A stretch of 64,000 nt of DNA from Astropecten irregularis (taxonomy: Eukaryota; Echinodermata; Asteroidea; Paxillosida; Astropectinidae), in the NCBI GenBank assembly GCA_963971285.1, contig OZ020259.1, forward strand, positions 4,030,001-4,094,000, read 5' to 3'. Both the position numbers and the translations under genes were made by a program. This document shows, piece by piece, positions 11,331 through 23,277 of the stretch; the first letter of the stretch is position 1; each line of letters opens with the position of its first letter. The notes below the pieces were generated by a model. The model was not told where the DNA came from. It saw only the letters and a program-made list of their open reading frames with translations, and made no database searches.

Positions 11331-11859
11331 AGGTCATCTTTTTATATTAAAGGAAAATAAAGAGAGGGAAATAAAATGAAAAAAAAAAAGCGGGCATCAT
11401 ATTTCTAATATTCTCACATATCAGTGGGCTTCGTCGCCACATTTGGTTTTTCCCGGCCCATCAAACAGTCACCCTACTCGGCTTCTCAGCTTGTGGTCGT
11501 CACGGTGATAACTCAAGGATGGATAATATAGAATATATATATAGAATATTAGCTGGGCGTGTATCGATGCTTGAACCTTAGCTGCTGAAGTTCAAGTATT
11601 TGAAAGTTGTCCCGAGGGAGTCGTCGCTATAAAGCCGATTCTGTTCTCTGCGCTCACTCACCTAAACCTACTCGACCAAACCTATAGATCCTGTTTCAGA
11701 TCATAATCCCAGATATTCTACCCAGAAATCAATTTATACCATTATTATTACAGGCACGATGTGACACTTTTGTGAGGCAGAAATTAGACCTGTCTCCAAA
11801 AAAAAAAAGTTTACCCATATCTTCTATTAAATTTTCATTTTCTTTCACAGAAGTGCCCT
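11331..11859. other. Non-coding, no feature recognised
   Basis: Short poly-A and AT dinucleotide runs only. Confidence 0.4.
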
Positions 11860-12224
11860 TTAAAGGTAGTATCATACTTTGGTTTTTGTCAAAGAAGTAC
11901 AGATTCATGGGCAAAAATATCAAGGAAGATACATTCGCAGTCATCTGTGAAAATTTCAGTCCCATACGGTGTCCACCTTTTGAGAAAACCCTGAAAAACG
12001 GCCACATTATTTCTTCAGTCTTTTCTCTTTTATTTTTGATCTTTTAAAAGATCAAAAAGATTTTCGGTCGTTGTTTGACTAATTTCTGGATAAATACACC
12101 ATTTCAGGAGGAACAATTTTAACGGTAGGTTTCTACTAGCATCATCTTCATACCCTGTAAGTTATACGTAAATCTGTGAACATTTCTGTTTTGGTCTCTT
12201 ACCAAAGTATGATACTACCTTTAA
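11860..12224 (-). mobile_element. Family A MITE, full length
   Basis: TTAA at both borders, 365 bp, with termini AGGTAGTATCATACTTTGG and CCAAAGTATGATACTACCT matching perfectly and the central palindrome present. Confidence 0.85.
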
Positions 12225-12684
12225 CTGAGCCCCTGTGTGAACACTGTTATTTGCCTTTGAAAACACAGTAGACATGTTTTGAAATTAGGCAGAGAAACTT
12301 GATTCCTTTTCCGGCCTAGCCATTGGAAAGCCCGGCCAGACCCGGGCCTTCAGGCCTGAAAGCCTGCTTTTACTTGATAGCTCTGAATTTCAGATTACAA
12401 TAGAGCTGCTTGAAAATGATCAAAGCCAGGCCCTAGGATGGCCAACCCAGACTGAAGACCTGCCTACGTCAAGTCTAACATGTGCCTATTGTTCAGCTTC
12501 AAATGGATGCAGTTTTAAATCTGCCCATGGCTGAAGTTTGATCGCAGAAGCCGCAGAGCCCAGAAGAAAAGCGCAGGCCTGGCTTTTCAGTGGCTTGGGC
12601 TGACAAGCACTAAAGCTTTCTCTGAATGAAGTGGCCGCTGGCTTACCGTTACTTTTATTTTTTACGTTTTCAACTTTCCTTCAG

Positions 12685-15600
12685 GTAAACGGGATGACCA
12701 TTGAAAGAGCGACCCACGACGAAGCGGTGAGTGACATTTCCAATTTCAAGACCTGGAGGGAAAAGCTGCAATCTTTGATGTCATTTTCTTTGAGCTTTGA
12801 TGTTGAGGCATTGCTTTCCTTGTGGTTATTTGATGAGCGAAAAAGCCTTTATTTTTGTCCTGTTTTTTTTTCTTTTTAGTTTTTCTTCTTCTTCTTCTTC
12901 TGCTTCTTTAATTGAAATCAGTGCACCGTTATAATTCAGCATTTGTTTGTCTTTGACGTTAGGTTGCGGCGTTGAAGAACGCGGGCACCGAGGTCATCTT
13001 GACGGTGCGACATTTTAGAGCAGCAACACCGTACCTCAAGCAAGCAGGTATGAAGCCACCTCCCCCCTCCCCCTGTTTTATGCCCCTTCCTAAAGGTACT
13101 ATCATACTTTGGTAGCATACCGAAACAGAAATCTTCACAGATTTACCTATCACTTACAGCGTATAAAGATGGAGATGGTAGAAACATACCGTTAAAATTG
13201 TTCTGCCGGAAATGCTGAATTTATCCAGAAAAGAGTAAAACCTGTGACCAAAATTGATTTTTGATCTTTTAAAGATTAAAAATAAAAGAGGAAAGATTAA
13301 AGAAATACTATAGCCGTTTTTCACTGTTTTCTCAGAAAGTGGGTATCGTATTGGACTGAAAATTTTCACAGATGACTGTTACTGTATCTTCCTTGATATT
13401 TTTGCCCAAGATTCTGTATTTCTTTGACAAAAACCAAAGTATGAAGTATACCATCTGTGTGCAACTTTATGACATTTATTTTGTTCTCGTTTGTTTTTCT
13501 GTTTGCCATTTCAGCCAAACTTGCTGACGACAAACTGGAGGCCCAACAGTCCAACTCGACGCAAAACCACGACGAGAATTGGCAGGTAATAGCTCCCGGG
13601 AGAATGGGAGTCTTTGGAATATCGGTCTTCAAGTCAACAGCGCACGCGCTCGCACATGCTCACAATTGCGCGCACATGCTCAGAGATAGCAAAAAGAGAC
13701 TTCAGTCGACATTTCAAAAGTCTCCCATTGGACCTCAATCTGTCGGCCATTACGTGTATAAAATAGAAGATTGTTGAAAATGTCAATTCCCTGCTTACGA
13801 GATCGTATATCAGGGATGAGCGAGGAATTTTCAGTGTGCATTACATACTTTGCTGGAGGCCCAACAGTCCAACTCAACGCAAAACCACGACGAGAATTGG
13901 CAGGTAATAGCTCCCGGGAGAATGGGAGTCTTTGGAATATCGGTCTTCAAGTCAACAGTGCACGCACGCACACAACAACACGGGCATGCTTACAATTGCG
14001 CGCACATGCTCAAAGATAGCAAAAAGAGACTTCAGTTAACGTCTCAAAAGTCTCCCATTGGACCTCAATCTGTAGGCCATTACGTGTAAATATGGGATTG
14101 TTGAAAATGTTGATTCCCTGCTTACGAGGCCATATATCAGGGTTGAGCGAGGAATTTTCAGTGTGCATTACATGCTTAACTTTTCAATGACTTGGCCCGA
14201 CCGGTGTTTTAAAGGTATATTTAATACATGATTGGTAAAGGTCACAGGACAGCACTCACACTTTGTCTGATCAAACATGTACATGAACTAATAAACCTGT
14301 GACAATTTAAGCTCAATCGGGTATCTGAGTCACGAGAAAATAGCGAATACCCGGAGTCAGTTTTTCTTGCAAAACATAAAGAATGGTTTTGGGGTCACCA
14401 CCAACGTAGGGCTGGATGGCTCAGTTGATAGAGCGACTGTACGGTATTCAGGAGGTCGCCGGTTCGAATCCCGCTCCAGTTAATTTTTCTTTGTTCACTT
14501 TTCAATGACTTTTCTTGATTTTGTTTTGATACTTTTGGGGAAAAAGACAAGAAACAGCAGCCTGAACCAGCAGCAAGAGGCCAACTCCAAGCAGCCCAAA
14601 CCAGAGAAACGATGGGTAGATCTGCTATCCATTCCCCTCCTCATGGCCCGGGTGTCTCGCTATTCACCAGGGACGGATAAGCTCAGGTAAGAGAAGAACC
14701 ATTCGAAGACCACATTAGGCCTAACGTAAGGTGACCAGAAGTCCCCGATTTCCGGGGACAGTCCCCGATTTGACAGTGCCGTCCCCGATGAAAAATTTTC
14801 CCTGAAAATGTCCCCGATTTGACGAAATGCCCCCGGAAATTCTAATTGTCCTAAAAAAACCAAAAACTTAACACAAATGCTGTGCTGAAGAAGATCCATT
14901 CTTTATGCGAAGACAATTAACCGCCTAAGACATGTATTATGTAACCCACTCATGTCAACTGGACAGGATGTCCATAGATGCCACCATTTTGCAAGTATAG
15001 GCACCATCTGGATCCAATTTTTTTCTCAAAATTATACCCCTCCCCCAGAACACGGATCACTGTCCCCGGATCACCGATTGTAAAAATGACGTCATCACGT
15101 CGCAGTCCACTATGTGAACACTGAACACGTCATTCGGAAACCCCCTAGTGATCATTCTAATATCAGAATATGTTGTCCGTTTTTATTTAATTTTTTCGTT
15201 TTTTGGTTGTCTTATCCTTGACAGGACAAATTCCTTTGAGCTGGTTGGCATGGACGGCATGTCATCGGGAATCCTCGTCTGTCATAACGTCTCGGAGCTC
15301 AAAGATTGGCTGAAGTGCATCTCAGCAAACATCGCAACCTTGAACGCGCAATCTGTAAGCAGTTGCAGAGACCTGGGGCCAATTTCATAAAACTGTTAAG
15401 CACAAAAATTTGCTTAGCACAAAAATGTCTCGCCCAATAAAACAAAGCCAACATTGAAAATTTCATTTGATATTCATGGTCAGCGAACAACAGCCGAAGA
15501 ACAATCACAAGTGAAACACAACACTTGGAAATTTGGTTGTTAATCGTGTTTTTATTAAGACAGAAATGTCATTCTTAGCCAATTTTTGTGCTTAACAGTT

Positions 15601-16303
15601 TTATGAAATTGGCCCCAGTCAAGGCTCAATTTCATGGAATCTGTTACCGTTAGCAAAAAAATTACTTTCACTTACGATAGCATTTTTTTTTTTTCTTACG
15701 GTTAGTGTATTTCATGGGAGAGCTGTCTTTCTCGCTGCGATATTAATAATGACTTTCTAAAGAATGAATATATGACGGAGTGTTAGTAGAAAATAATCAG
15801 GGAGTCAGGTTGGCGTAGCGGTTCTTTCCTCGCCTTTCACCTCTGCGGATCGGGTTCAAGTCCTGAAACTCTGAGCATAAAACGCTTCAGGTCATAATTT
15901 TGGTTGATGAGCAGTTTGCAACAGTTTATTACTTATACATGTAGGCCTATTAAATGTATTAACTACAAAACTTTGAGCTTAATACACGTCAGGTCATTAC
16001 TTTAGTTTATGAGCACTTTGTAGCACTTTGTAGCAGCATTTTACTTGTATTAGCACTGATCTTACTCTCTACACTGTACTTTTCTTTCCCCTTCTTGTTT
16101 TGGAATCGGAAAAACCCCTGTCGTCATTTTGGCTCGTCCCAGATGAAGATCTCCAATAACCTCCTACCTCCATCAGAGCAGATTCTGCACATGGGCTGGA
16201 TAGGAGAGAGATTACCCACTGCCATGCAGGCCCACTCATGGAAACCCAAATTCCTGACCATCAAGGGGTCGGACATTATGCTGTTTAACACCCCGCCAGT
16301 AAG

Positions 16304-16334
<31 letters not shown>

Positions 16335-19300
16335 ATAATAGACTCAAATCCCCCTAATCAATCAGTGGGAGCATACGCCGCAGCAGCGCGTTGCTGCCAG
16401 TGTTGGAGTACTCGTACTTGTACTCGTACTCGAGTACATCTTGAGTACAGACAAATACTCGGCCTGTACTCGACTAAAATTACTCAAAAATAAAATGTAC
16501 TTGGCCCGTACTCGATAAAAAGTACTCTAAAGTAAATGTTCTTGGCGCGTACTCGATTCCATGTACTCAAATTTTGGGAGTACTTGACCATTTAGTACAA
16601 ATTTCATTTTCGTTACAATTTCACGGCTGATAATGTTGCCAATGGGAGTATGAAGATCATCAGGAGTTTAGTATCAAATGGAGTAAGCAGCACAGTGTCA
16701 TTTGCAAGAATTGAAACATATCAATTTCTGAGACGAGTGGCACAACATGATCAACATCTAATTATAAACATCTTTGTGAAACAAAATGCATTTTTTTTGC
16801 ACTGTGCGTTGGTACTGTACTCAGACGTAGACTCGGACTTTGGTACTCGACCTTGAATGTGCTCGTACTCGATACTTAGGACTTGGACTCGACAGCAATG
16901 TACTCGGACTCGGCCCAATACTCAGACCTTGAAGTACCCAGAGTACTCTGTACTCAGATCTTAGGACTCTACTCCAACACTGCCACACAATCTGGTTGCC
17001 GTATCTACCTTCGAGCAGTACTAATTCGGTCTTCTGATGGCCATCCCCCAGGCAGCCACGCAACCCATCCCATCTCAGCAAAATAACGATCCATTTGACG
17101 CAACCACGTGTCATGCGGACGCCCCACCGGGCAAGCCCTACCAGTAGGTTCTCTCAGAGAGAGAATCCACCCAGCAGGGTCACTCGTTGGGAATCTAGCC
17201 AGAGCATTTGTTATAGTGATGTTCCACTGTACGGTTTAACATTGATGAAAATGAAACTTTTGATGATTTTGATATTTTCTTTTTCATATTTTTAGGTGAA
17301 TACTCGAGACTGGGTAAGATGCGAACAGACGTACAAGCTGTATGAAGTTATAACAAGAGTCTATAAGGTGAGGTATATTCTCTGGATTTTGAAATTTTTT
17401 AAAACCAAAATTGTGTACGGGAGACTTTGATTTGTGATCTTTATCAATCATGTATCTTTAAAGGTAGTATTATACTTTGGTAAGAAACCAAAACAGAAAT
17501 GTTCACAGATTTACGTATAACTTACATTGTATGAATATGATGCTGGTAGAAACATACCATTAACATTTTTCCGCCTGAAATGGTGTATTTATCCAGAAAT
17601 TAATAAAACAACGACCGAAAATCTTTTAAAAGATCAAAAATAAAAGAGAAAAGACTTAAGCAATACTGTGGCAGTTTTTCACTGTTTTCTAAAAAAGTGG
17701 GCACCGTATGGGACTGAAATTTTCACAGATGATTGTTACTGTATCTGTCTTGATATTTTTGCCCATGAATCTGTATTTAAACCAAAGTATGATATTTCTT
17801 TTAATCATTGATATTAATGATTTTTCATCTGGAAATAGAATTATGCAATTATTGCTCTTCACCGATGTACGAATGGTGAATCTGAGTTTAAAATTCTTTT
17901 CGTCGATTTGGTCATAGGATGCGGAGCTGTTGGACGATAGGCCGCACTGCTTTAGTCTGCAAACGGGCGACGCCAGCGACAACCACCATTACTTATGCAC
18001 TCAGACACGCAGTGAGCTCAACGTTTGGCAGAGCGCCATTCAGCGGGCCACGCACGCTGCCGTCTCTAAACTAGGAGTAAGAATGAACTCCCCAACTCAC
18101 CCCCCCCCCCACCCCCGCCATACAAATTTGCTTTTAAACTTCCGCTGAGGGACTGTTTGTTTCAGGCACCAGATCAGTGATCCTGCTAATCCAGATCCTA
18201 TTTTAGCATATCCTGCATGGGATGTGGATCTGCAAGATCCCTGATCGCGTGCCTGAAACAAACAGTCCCTTTAGAAGGGAGAGAATCTTGAGTTCTGGGG
18301 CCAATTTCATAAAACTGTTAAGCACAAAAATTTGTTTAGCACAAAAATGTTTCGCCCAATAAAACGAACCGCCATTGAAAATTTCATTTGATATTCATGG
18401 TCAGCGAACAACAGCCAAAGAACAATCACAAGTGGTACACAACACGTGGACATTTGGTTGTTAATCCTGTTTTTATTAAGACAGAAATGTCATGCTTAGC
18501 AAATTTTTGTGCTTAACAGTTTTATGAAATTGGCTCCAGGCCTTAGACATTTTTCCCATAAAACACTTGTGTCCTTGAGAGAGACACTTTACCATAACAT
18601 TGCAGCTTTGACTGATGGCAGTTTTATTTGAAATCTGTATTTGTTTTAAAATTTTTCAAAAGAAAGCTTTCAATGAGAACTGAAGAAGTTGACAATTTAT
18701 ATTTGATGTTCTTTTTTTTTTTTGTTCAGACAAAAACGTACGGATGCACTTGGAGGAGAAAGGTGGTTGGTTTGACCTTTGACCTGTCCACCGGTTTCAC
18801 ATTATTTGATGCACAGAATAAGGTAAATATGACGTTGTACCAGTATCTCCATGCTGGTTTTCATGTCTTGTGTTAATGGTACAGTACAGGATTGGTAACA
18901 TACACAAACAGAAATGTTCACAAATTTACCTATAACTTTCAGCATATGAAGATGGTACTGGTAGAAGCATACCGTTAAGATATTTCCGTCTGAAATGGTG
19001 TATTTATCCAGAAATTAGTCAAACAAAGACCGAAAACAGTTTTGATCTCGATGTTTTTATTGAGTTGATTTTTCACAATTTTCTCGTGACTCAGATGTCT
19101 GATTGAGCTCAAATTTTCACAGGTTTATAATTTCATGTACATGTTTGATCAGACAAAGTGTGAGTGCTTTTCTGTGACCTTTACCAATCATGTATTTTAC
19201 CTTAAATGAACTTTAAAATAATATTTTTGAAAACACTTTTGAAAAAGGTACAAACAGTCATTTTGGTCCCTCATGAAATTATTCATCCAGAATTATATTT

Positions 19301-20468
19301 GTGAATTCTTTGCCATCTGGCAACAAAATATTCAGTAAAATATAATAATTATAATATTTCATTCGTTCCTGAGTTGTGAAAAAATAATATAATAAGTTCT
19401 TTTTTCAATTCTTAGCAAGCAGTTATTTGGAGATACAGATTCTCGCAGCTGAAAGGATCGTCGGATGACAATATTTCCACAGTGAGGCTACAATTCCACA
19501 ATCCCAACTCAGACCAGGTAGAAACGCAGGTTGGTACTAGCCACCGATTTGGGCCACGACACTGTCCGAGATCTTAGGCTTTAGAGGAGCGGCAAGCTAT
19601 GAATATTAATAGCGTTCCGCACTAATGACGTCACACCACGCGCGACGCGCACACATACTTCCACACATGCTTCCACTCACCACACGTTTGCATGGCCACG
19701 TTGCAATGTTTGTCTGAGGTTCGGTGCTATTTTTAGCGCAAGTGCGCAGCGCTATTGAAGAATTTTTTAAAAGAACTAGACATTGTCCAATAAGAATCAT
19801 TCTGCTCTTTTGACCTCTTGTTGCTTAATATCAGGCAGGAATATTTTAACGATATGTTTCTACCATCACCATCTTTATACCCTTCAAGTTATACGTAAAT
19901 CTGTGAAGATTTCTGTTTTGATGTAGTGTCAAAGTGCTATCATACTATCTGTAATATCATACTTTGGTTGCATACCGAAACATAAATCTTCACAGATTTA
20001 CCTATAACTTACAGGGTATAATGATGGTGACGGTAGAAACATACAATTATAGTCTTTCTGCCTGAAATGCTGTATTTATCCAGAAAAGAGTAAAACCAAT
20101 TGACCAAAGGAAATTTTATCTTCGGAAGATCAAAAATCCTATGACAAGGTTTTAAAATACTGTAATGTGGGCGTTTTTCACTGTGTTCTCAAGAAGTGAG
20201 CACCGTATGGGACTGCAATTTTCACAGATGACTGTTACTGTATCTTCCTTTATATTTCTGCCCATGAATCTGTATTTCTTTGACAAAAACCAAAGTATGA
20301 TATTACCTTTAATACCACTGTCCACTTTTTCGCATTTTCATTCAGGAGTTGGAGTGTCCACACCTACGGAAGCTCTTACACAGCATGCATGCCTTCCTGT
20401 CCACAAAGTTAGCCTTAGTGGACCCAACCTTCATGAGGAGTGCAACGTCAATTGCTGGAGAATCCTAA
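12685..20468 (+). CDS. SNTG2: Gamma-syntrophin, 3' eleven exons (5' incomplete)
   Basis: Syntrophins are cytoplasmic adaptors that tie dystrophin-family proteins to PDZ ligands at membranes. Exons: 12685-12726, 12963-13047, 13515-13585, 14547-14686, 15225-15354, 16143-16298, 17296-17367, 17918-18076, 18730-18822, 19416-19529, 20346-20468. All splice in phase at GT-AG and give 394 residues plus TAA. Order: end of PDZ (1-42, VNGMTIERATHDEA then EVILTVRHF), linker, PH-like segment (88-150, KRWVDLLSIPLL), second PH (about 165-285, MGWIGERLP, LYEVITRVYKDAELLDDR), syntrophin-unique tail (about 290-394, IWRYRFSQLKGSSDDN). The last block and the layout match gamma-syntrophins, which are about 520-540 residues, so about 120-140 N-terminal residues are missing. 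The exon 4 acceptor (AAAAAG) is the weakest; it was chosen for phase and homology. Gamma-1 versus gamma-2 rests on synteny with TMEM18. Confidence 0.9.
13091..13452 (+). mobile_element. Family A MITE in syntrophin intron
   Basis: TAAAGGTACTATCATACTTT to ACCAAAGTATGAAGTATACC, only 62 bp upstream of the exon at 13515. The polypyrimidine tract of that exon begins beyond the element. Confidence 0.75.
13535..14172 (+). repeat. 318-bp tandem duplication including part of a syntrophin exon
   Basis: CTGGAGGCCCAACAGTCCAA occurs at 13535 and 13853, and both are followed by the same exon tail, the same donor (GGCAGGTAATAG) and the same intron sequence up to GTGTGCATTACAT. Copy 2 lacks the acceptor and the first 20 exon bases: it is preceded by CATTACATACTTTG, not a polypyrimidine-AG. 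It should therefore be a dead half-exon, although its reading frame is open. Confidence 0.85.
14211..14490 (+). mobile_element. Family B fragment plus tRNA-like SINE head
   Basis: About 14211-14400 is family B in reverse (TGATTGGTAAAGGTCACAGG, TTTGTCTGATCAAACATGTA). At 14408-14480 a tRNA-like head carries TGGCTCAGTTGATAGAGCG (box A) and GGTTCGAATCCCGC (box B). Sister heads lie at 24027-24103 (plus) and 23812-23890 (minus). No CCA-compatible acceptor pairing was confirmed, so it is called a SINE rather than a tRNA gene. Confidence 0.55.
14728..14995. repeat. GTCCCCGATTT dispersed repeat, copy 1
   Basis: Starts AAGGTGACCAGAAGTCCCCG, repeats GTCCCCGATTT several times, and continues through AATGCTGTGCTGAAGAAGAT to CAACTGGACAGGATGTCCAT. 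A second copy at 63738-64000 keeps the same order and orientation. Sits in a syntrophin intron. Confidence 0.75.
15375..15616. mobile_element. Family 2 MITE, full length, intronic
   Basis: GGGGCCAATTTCATAAAACT and its exact inverse AGTTTTATGAAATTGGCCCC bound 242 bp; the inverted repeat extends through GTTAAGCACAAAAATT. It begins 20 bp after a syntrophin donor. A truncated relative with GTTACCGTTAGC follows at 15635-15720. Confidence 0.85.
15805..16060 (+). mobile_element. tRNA-headed SINE, intronic
   Basis: The head GTTGGCGTAGCGGTTC ... CGGGTTCAAGTCC resembles tRNA boxes A and B. The body TTCAGGTCATAATTTTGGTT, GATGAGCAGTTTGCAACAG recurs after the array at 60025-60425, so the two loci share a 3' module. 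Confidence 0.45.
16303..16334 (+). repeat. (TTG)n microsatellite at a splice donor
   Basis: About ten TTG units begin four bases into the intron after the exon ending at 16298 (GCCA then GTAAG), so the repeat overlaps the end of the donor site. Confidence 0.9.
16398..16985. repeat. TACTCG-rich degenerate repeat
   Basis: Frequent TACTCG, GTACTTG and GAGTACT words over about 590 bp in a syntrophin intron, irregularly spaced. Similar words at 27125-27165 and 63010-63085, and the minisatellite at 61622-62665 uses the same GAGTACTTTG vocabulary. Confidence 0.6.
17458..17804 (+). mobile_element. Family A MITE in syntrophin intron
   Basis: TTAAAGGTAGTATTATACTT to CCAAAGTATGATATTTC with TTAA at both borders, 347 bp. 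Confidence 0.8.
18148..18270. mobile_element. Small inverted-repeat MITE
   Basis: AGGGACTGTTTGTTTCAGGC is mirrored by GCCTGAAACAAACAGTCCCT, 123 bp in all, with GATC-rich inner arms. Only copy seen. Confidence 0.75.
18297..18537. mobile_element. Family 2 MITE, full length, intronic
   Basis: GGGGCCAATTTCATAAAACT to AGTTTTATGAAATTGGCTCC, 241 bp, very close in sequence to 15375-15616. Confidence 0.85.
18880..19207 (+). mobile_element. Family B MITE in syntrophin intron
   Basis: GTACAGTACAGGATTGGTAA at the left, and TTTGATCAGACAAAGTGTGA then ACCAATCATGTATTTTACCT at the right. Confidence 0.7.
19951..20312 (+). mobile_element. Family A MITE in last syntrophin intron
   Basis: GTAATATCATACTTTGGTTG to CCAAAGTATGATATTACCTT with TTAA, ending 33 bp before the terminal exon. 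An inverted fragment of the same family precedes it (about 19833-19955). CpG-containing unique sequence lies at 19600-19800. Confidence 0.7.
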
Positions 20469-20512
20469 CACTGAGGAGGCCGTTATTACGTTTGAACCCT
20501 CCCGCCACCACC

Positions 20513-21646
20513 GCAAGATCCTCTGAGAGCCTCCGAGATCCTCCAAGAACTTCTTAGAACCTCTGAGAACCTCTAAGAACATCCAAGAACCTCTGAGAAC
20601 CTCTTAGAACATCCAAGAACCTCTGAGAACCTCTTAGAACATCCAAGAACCTCTGAGAACATCCGAGAACCTCAGAGAACCTCTGAGAAAATCTGAGAAC
20701 CTCTGAGAACATCCGAGAACCTCTGATAACCTCTGAGAACATCAAAGAACCTCCGAGAACCTCTGGGAACCTCTGAGAACATCCGAGAACCTCTTAGAAC
20801 ATCCGAGAACCTCAGAGAACCTCTGAGAAAATCTGAGAACCTCTGAGAACATCCAAGAACCTCTGATAACCTCTGAGAACATCAGAGAACCTCCGAGAAC
20901 CTCTGAGAACCTCTTAGAACATCCAAGAACCTCTGAGAACATCCGAGAACCTCAGAGAACCTCTGAGAAAATCTGAGAACCTCTGAGAACATCCGAGAAC
21001 CTCTGATAACCTCTGAGAACATCCAAGAACCTCTGAGAACCTCTGAGAACCTCTGAGAACCTCTGAGAAAATCTGAGAACCTCTGAGAACATCCGAGAAC
21101 CTCTGATAACCTCTGAGAACATCAGAGAACCTCCGAGAACCTCTGAGAACCTCTTAGAACATCCAAGAACCTCTGAGAACCTCTTAGAACATCCAAGAAC
21201 CTCTGAGAACATCCGAGAACCTCAGAGAACCTCTGAGAAAATCTGAGAACCTCTGAGAACATCCGAGAACCTCTGATAACCTCTGAGAACATCAGAGAAC
21301 CTCCGAGAACCTCTGAGAACCTCTTAGAACATCCAAGAACCTCTGAGAACCTCTTAGAACATCCAAGAACCTCTGAGAACATCCGAGAACCTCAGAGAAC
21401 CTCTGAGAAAATCTGAGAACCTCTGAGAACATCCGAGAACCTCTGATAACCTCTGAGAACATCCGAGAACCTCTGAGAACATCCGAGAACCTCTGAGAAC
21501 CTCAGAGAACCTCTGAGAACATCCGAGAACCTCTGAGAACTTCAGAGAACCTCTTAGAACCTCCAAGAACCTCTGAGAACCTCTGGGAACCTCTGAGAAT
21601 CTCAGAGAACCTCCGAGAAGCTCTGAGAACTTCTGAGAACCTCTGC
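20513..21646 (+). repeat. 10-bp minisatellite with 170-bp higher-order unit
   Basis: Roughly 110 copies of CCTCTGAGAA-type decamers start 45 bp after the syntrophin stop codon, so they probably lie in its 3' UTR. Variant decamers (ATCCGAGAAC, CTCTTAGAAC, CTCTGATAAC, ATCTGAGAAC) recur in fixed order: 21121-21290 and 21291-21460 are 17-monomer units of 170 bp. Earlier units are 20 bp shorter. Long minus-strand ORFs are by-products of the decamer. Confidence 0.92.
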
Positions 21647-21649
21647 ATG

Positions 21650-22790
21650 TGTGCTTGAACCTAACTGTCCCCTCGAGAGGCTTTTATAGAAAGGCGGCAA
21701 GGTTCTTTTCCCCGAAGGCGTCCCCTGGAGGAGTCACCTCTCCCACACAAAGCAGCTTTGACCCTCCATCAGCAACCATTGAATCGGATTTACCTCCTAG
21801 ATCCTCTTTGTGCCTCCGAGGTTGGAACCTAGCTGGCGATATTAAGGCTGTATTCCTGTATCCTCCCCGGCATGCAGCAGATGTCTACATCTGGAGGCAC
21901 TCATCTTTGGGCCTCGGTCCAAGTTGGGTCATCAGGGCTTCATAACCTTCTTACTTCATACTCCTGTTTAAACATGAAGGTGCTCGGGCCATCAACCTCT
22001 TAGCATGTTGCTCTACTAGCAAATACCGGGAGATTATAGACTCTGGCAGGTTTGGCTTGGCGAGGGTTTCAATGCAAATTAGGAAGGAGATGGAGCTTGG
22101 TGGATCAGTTTTTGATAGGGTCTTACGTCGTCCTCTGATGTTTGGGTCTTCAAATTTACAGCTATGATACAGTACTCCCATGCTCCAGGAAATACAGAAT
22201 TAGCAACGTATGTGTAATAGCATTGAGTAGGTTTGTGATTTTTTATTTTTAGTTGTGAGCGAGTGATGTTCTGAAAGAAACTGGAGAGGCGTTCAGACGT
22301 TTCATACAGTATGGTGTGATCATCATCAGGAGAATGCCTCATAGGTACTTTGTATGGGTTGTCATCTTTCTGCACTGTGGCACTGTAGCATCCTCCCAAC
22401 ACAGACCATTGGAGACCAGGAGGGCGGAGCTATCAGTCAGCCAGCCCAGTGAAGCAGACGGCTCGGACTGTGGTCCTATCGTCCTTCAGTGCATCGTACA
22501 TGGAGTAACTTCTCTACTAACCTCTCGAAGATACCACTAAAAGCCACTTCCGGACACAGTGTCCTATGGACTCAAACCATGCATAAAGCTGGTTTTCGCG
22601 ATGTGGAAGATTTCTCCGTTTCCTGAAAAGATCAGGCGCGTACGTATTCAATGCATTGTTTACCTCGTCCCAAATTTGAACATCCAAGAGTCCACTTTTC
22701 AAACTGAAAGATTTGTATTTCTCATTAAGTGGTGCGACACTTTGACAAATTCAATTTGATGAGTACAGAAGGAGCAGGGATCAGGGTCTC
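21650..22790. other. Non-coding interval; hammerhead-like motif on minus strand
   Basis: No gene seen. On the minus strand at 22332-22296 the order CTGATGA ... GAAACGTC appears, as in the Penelope-type motifs at 10645 and 51192, but the intervening stem does not pair well. No AATAAA that would clearly end the syntrophin transcript was spotted. Confidence 0.4.
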
Positions 22791-22796
22791 AATTGT

Positions 22797-23165
22797 TTGG
22801 GCGTGGTCACTTGTCTGGGTGTGGTCAGTCATCTGGGTGTGGTCAGTATTCCGGGCATGATCACTTCTCCGGGTATGGTCAGTTGTCTGGGTGTGGTCAT
22901 TCGTCCGGGCATGATCAGTTGTCTGGGTGTGGTCAGTCGTCCGGGCATGATCAGTTGTACGGGTGTGGTCAGTCATCTGGGTGTGGTCAGTTGTAGGGGT
23001 GTGGTCAGTCATCTGGGTGTGGTCAGTCATCCGGGCATGATCAGTTGTCCGGGTATGGTCAGTTGTCCGTGTGTGGTCACAGTTGTTTTGGGTGTGGTCG
23101 GTCATCCAGGCATGGAAAATTGTTTGGGCATGGTCAATCGTCTGGCCATGGCCAGTTGTCCGCAT
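22797..23165 (+). repeat. 18-bp minisatellite
   Basis: About 20 copies of GGGTGTGGTCAGTCATCT/GGGCATGATCAGTTGTCC, with alternation of TGTGGTC and CATGATC variants. Both strands stay open (164 and 175 codons) because the period is a multiple of three; these ORFs are not genes. Confidence 0.92.
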
Positions 23166-23277
23166 GGGGAAAGCAGATCTGAGCATGAACCTGAAACAAT
23201 TATTATGATAAATACCCAATTGGCTCCCTTTTCCGTTTTGGTTTTTTCCCGGAGTACCGGTATCTTTGTTATTCGAT

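Noticed and set aside
1-12684. 5' syntrophin exons (start of PDZ, first PH half)
   Set aside because: Searched by eye for the PDZ carboxylate-loop region and its flanks; nothing convincing was seen, so these exons may lie upstream of the window.
14403-14490. tRNA gene (also 24020, 23812, 25850, 50715)
   Set aside because: Boxes A and B are present but the cloverleaf is imperfect, and the copies are followed by shared SINE bodies.
20554-21566. Minus-strand ORFs reading SEVLG/RFSEV repeats
   Set aside because: Translation of the 10-bp minisatellite; a 30-bp multiple keeps the frame open.
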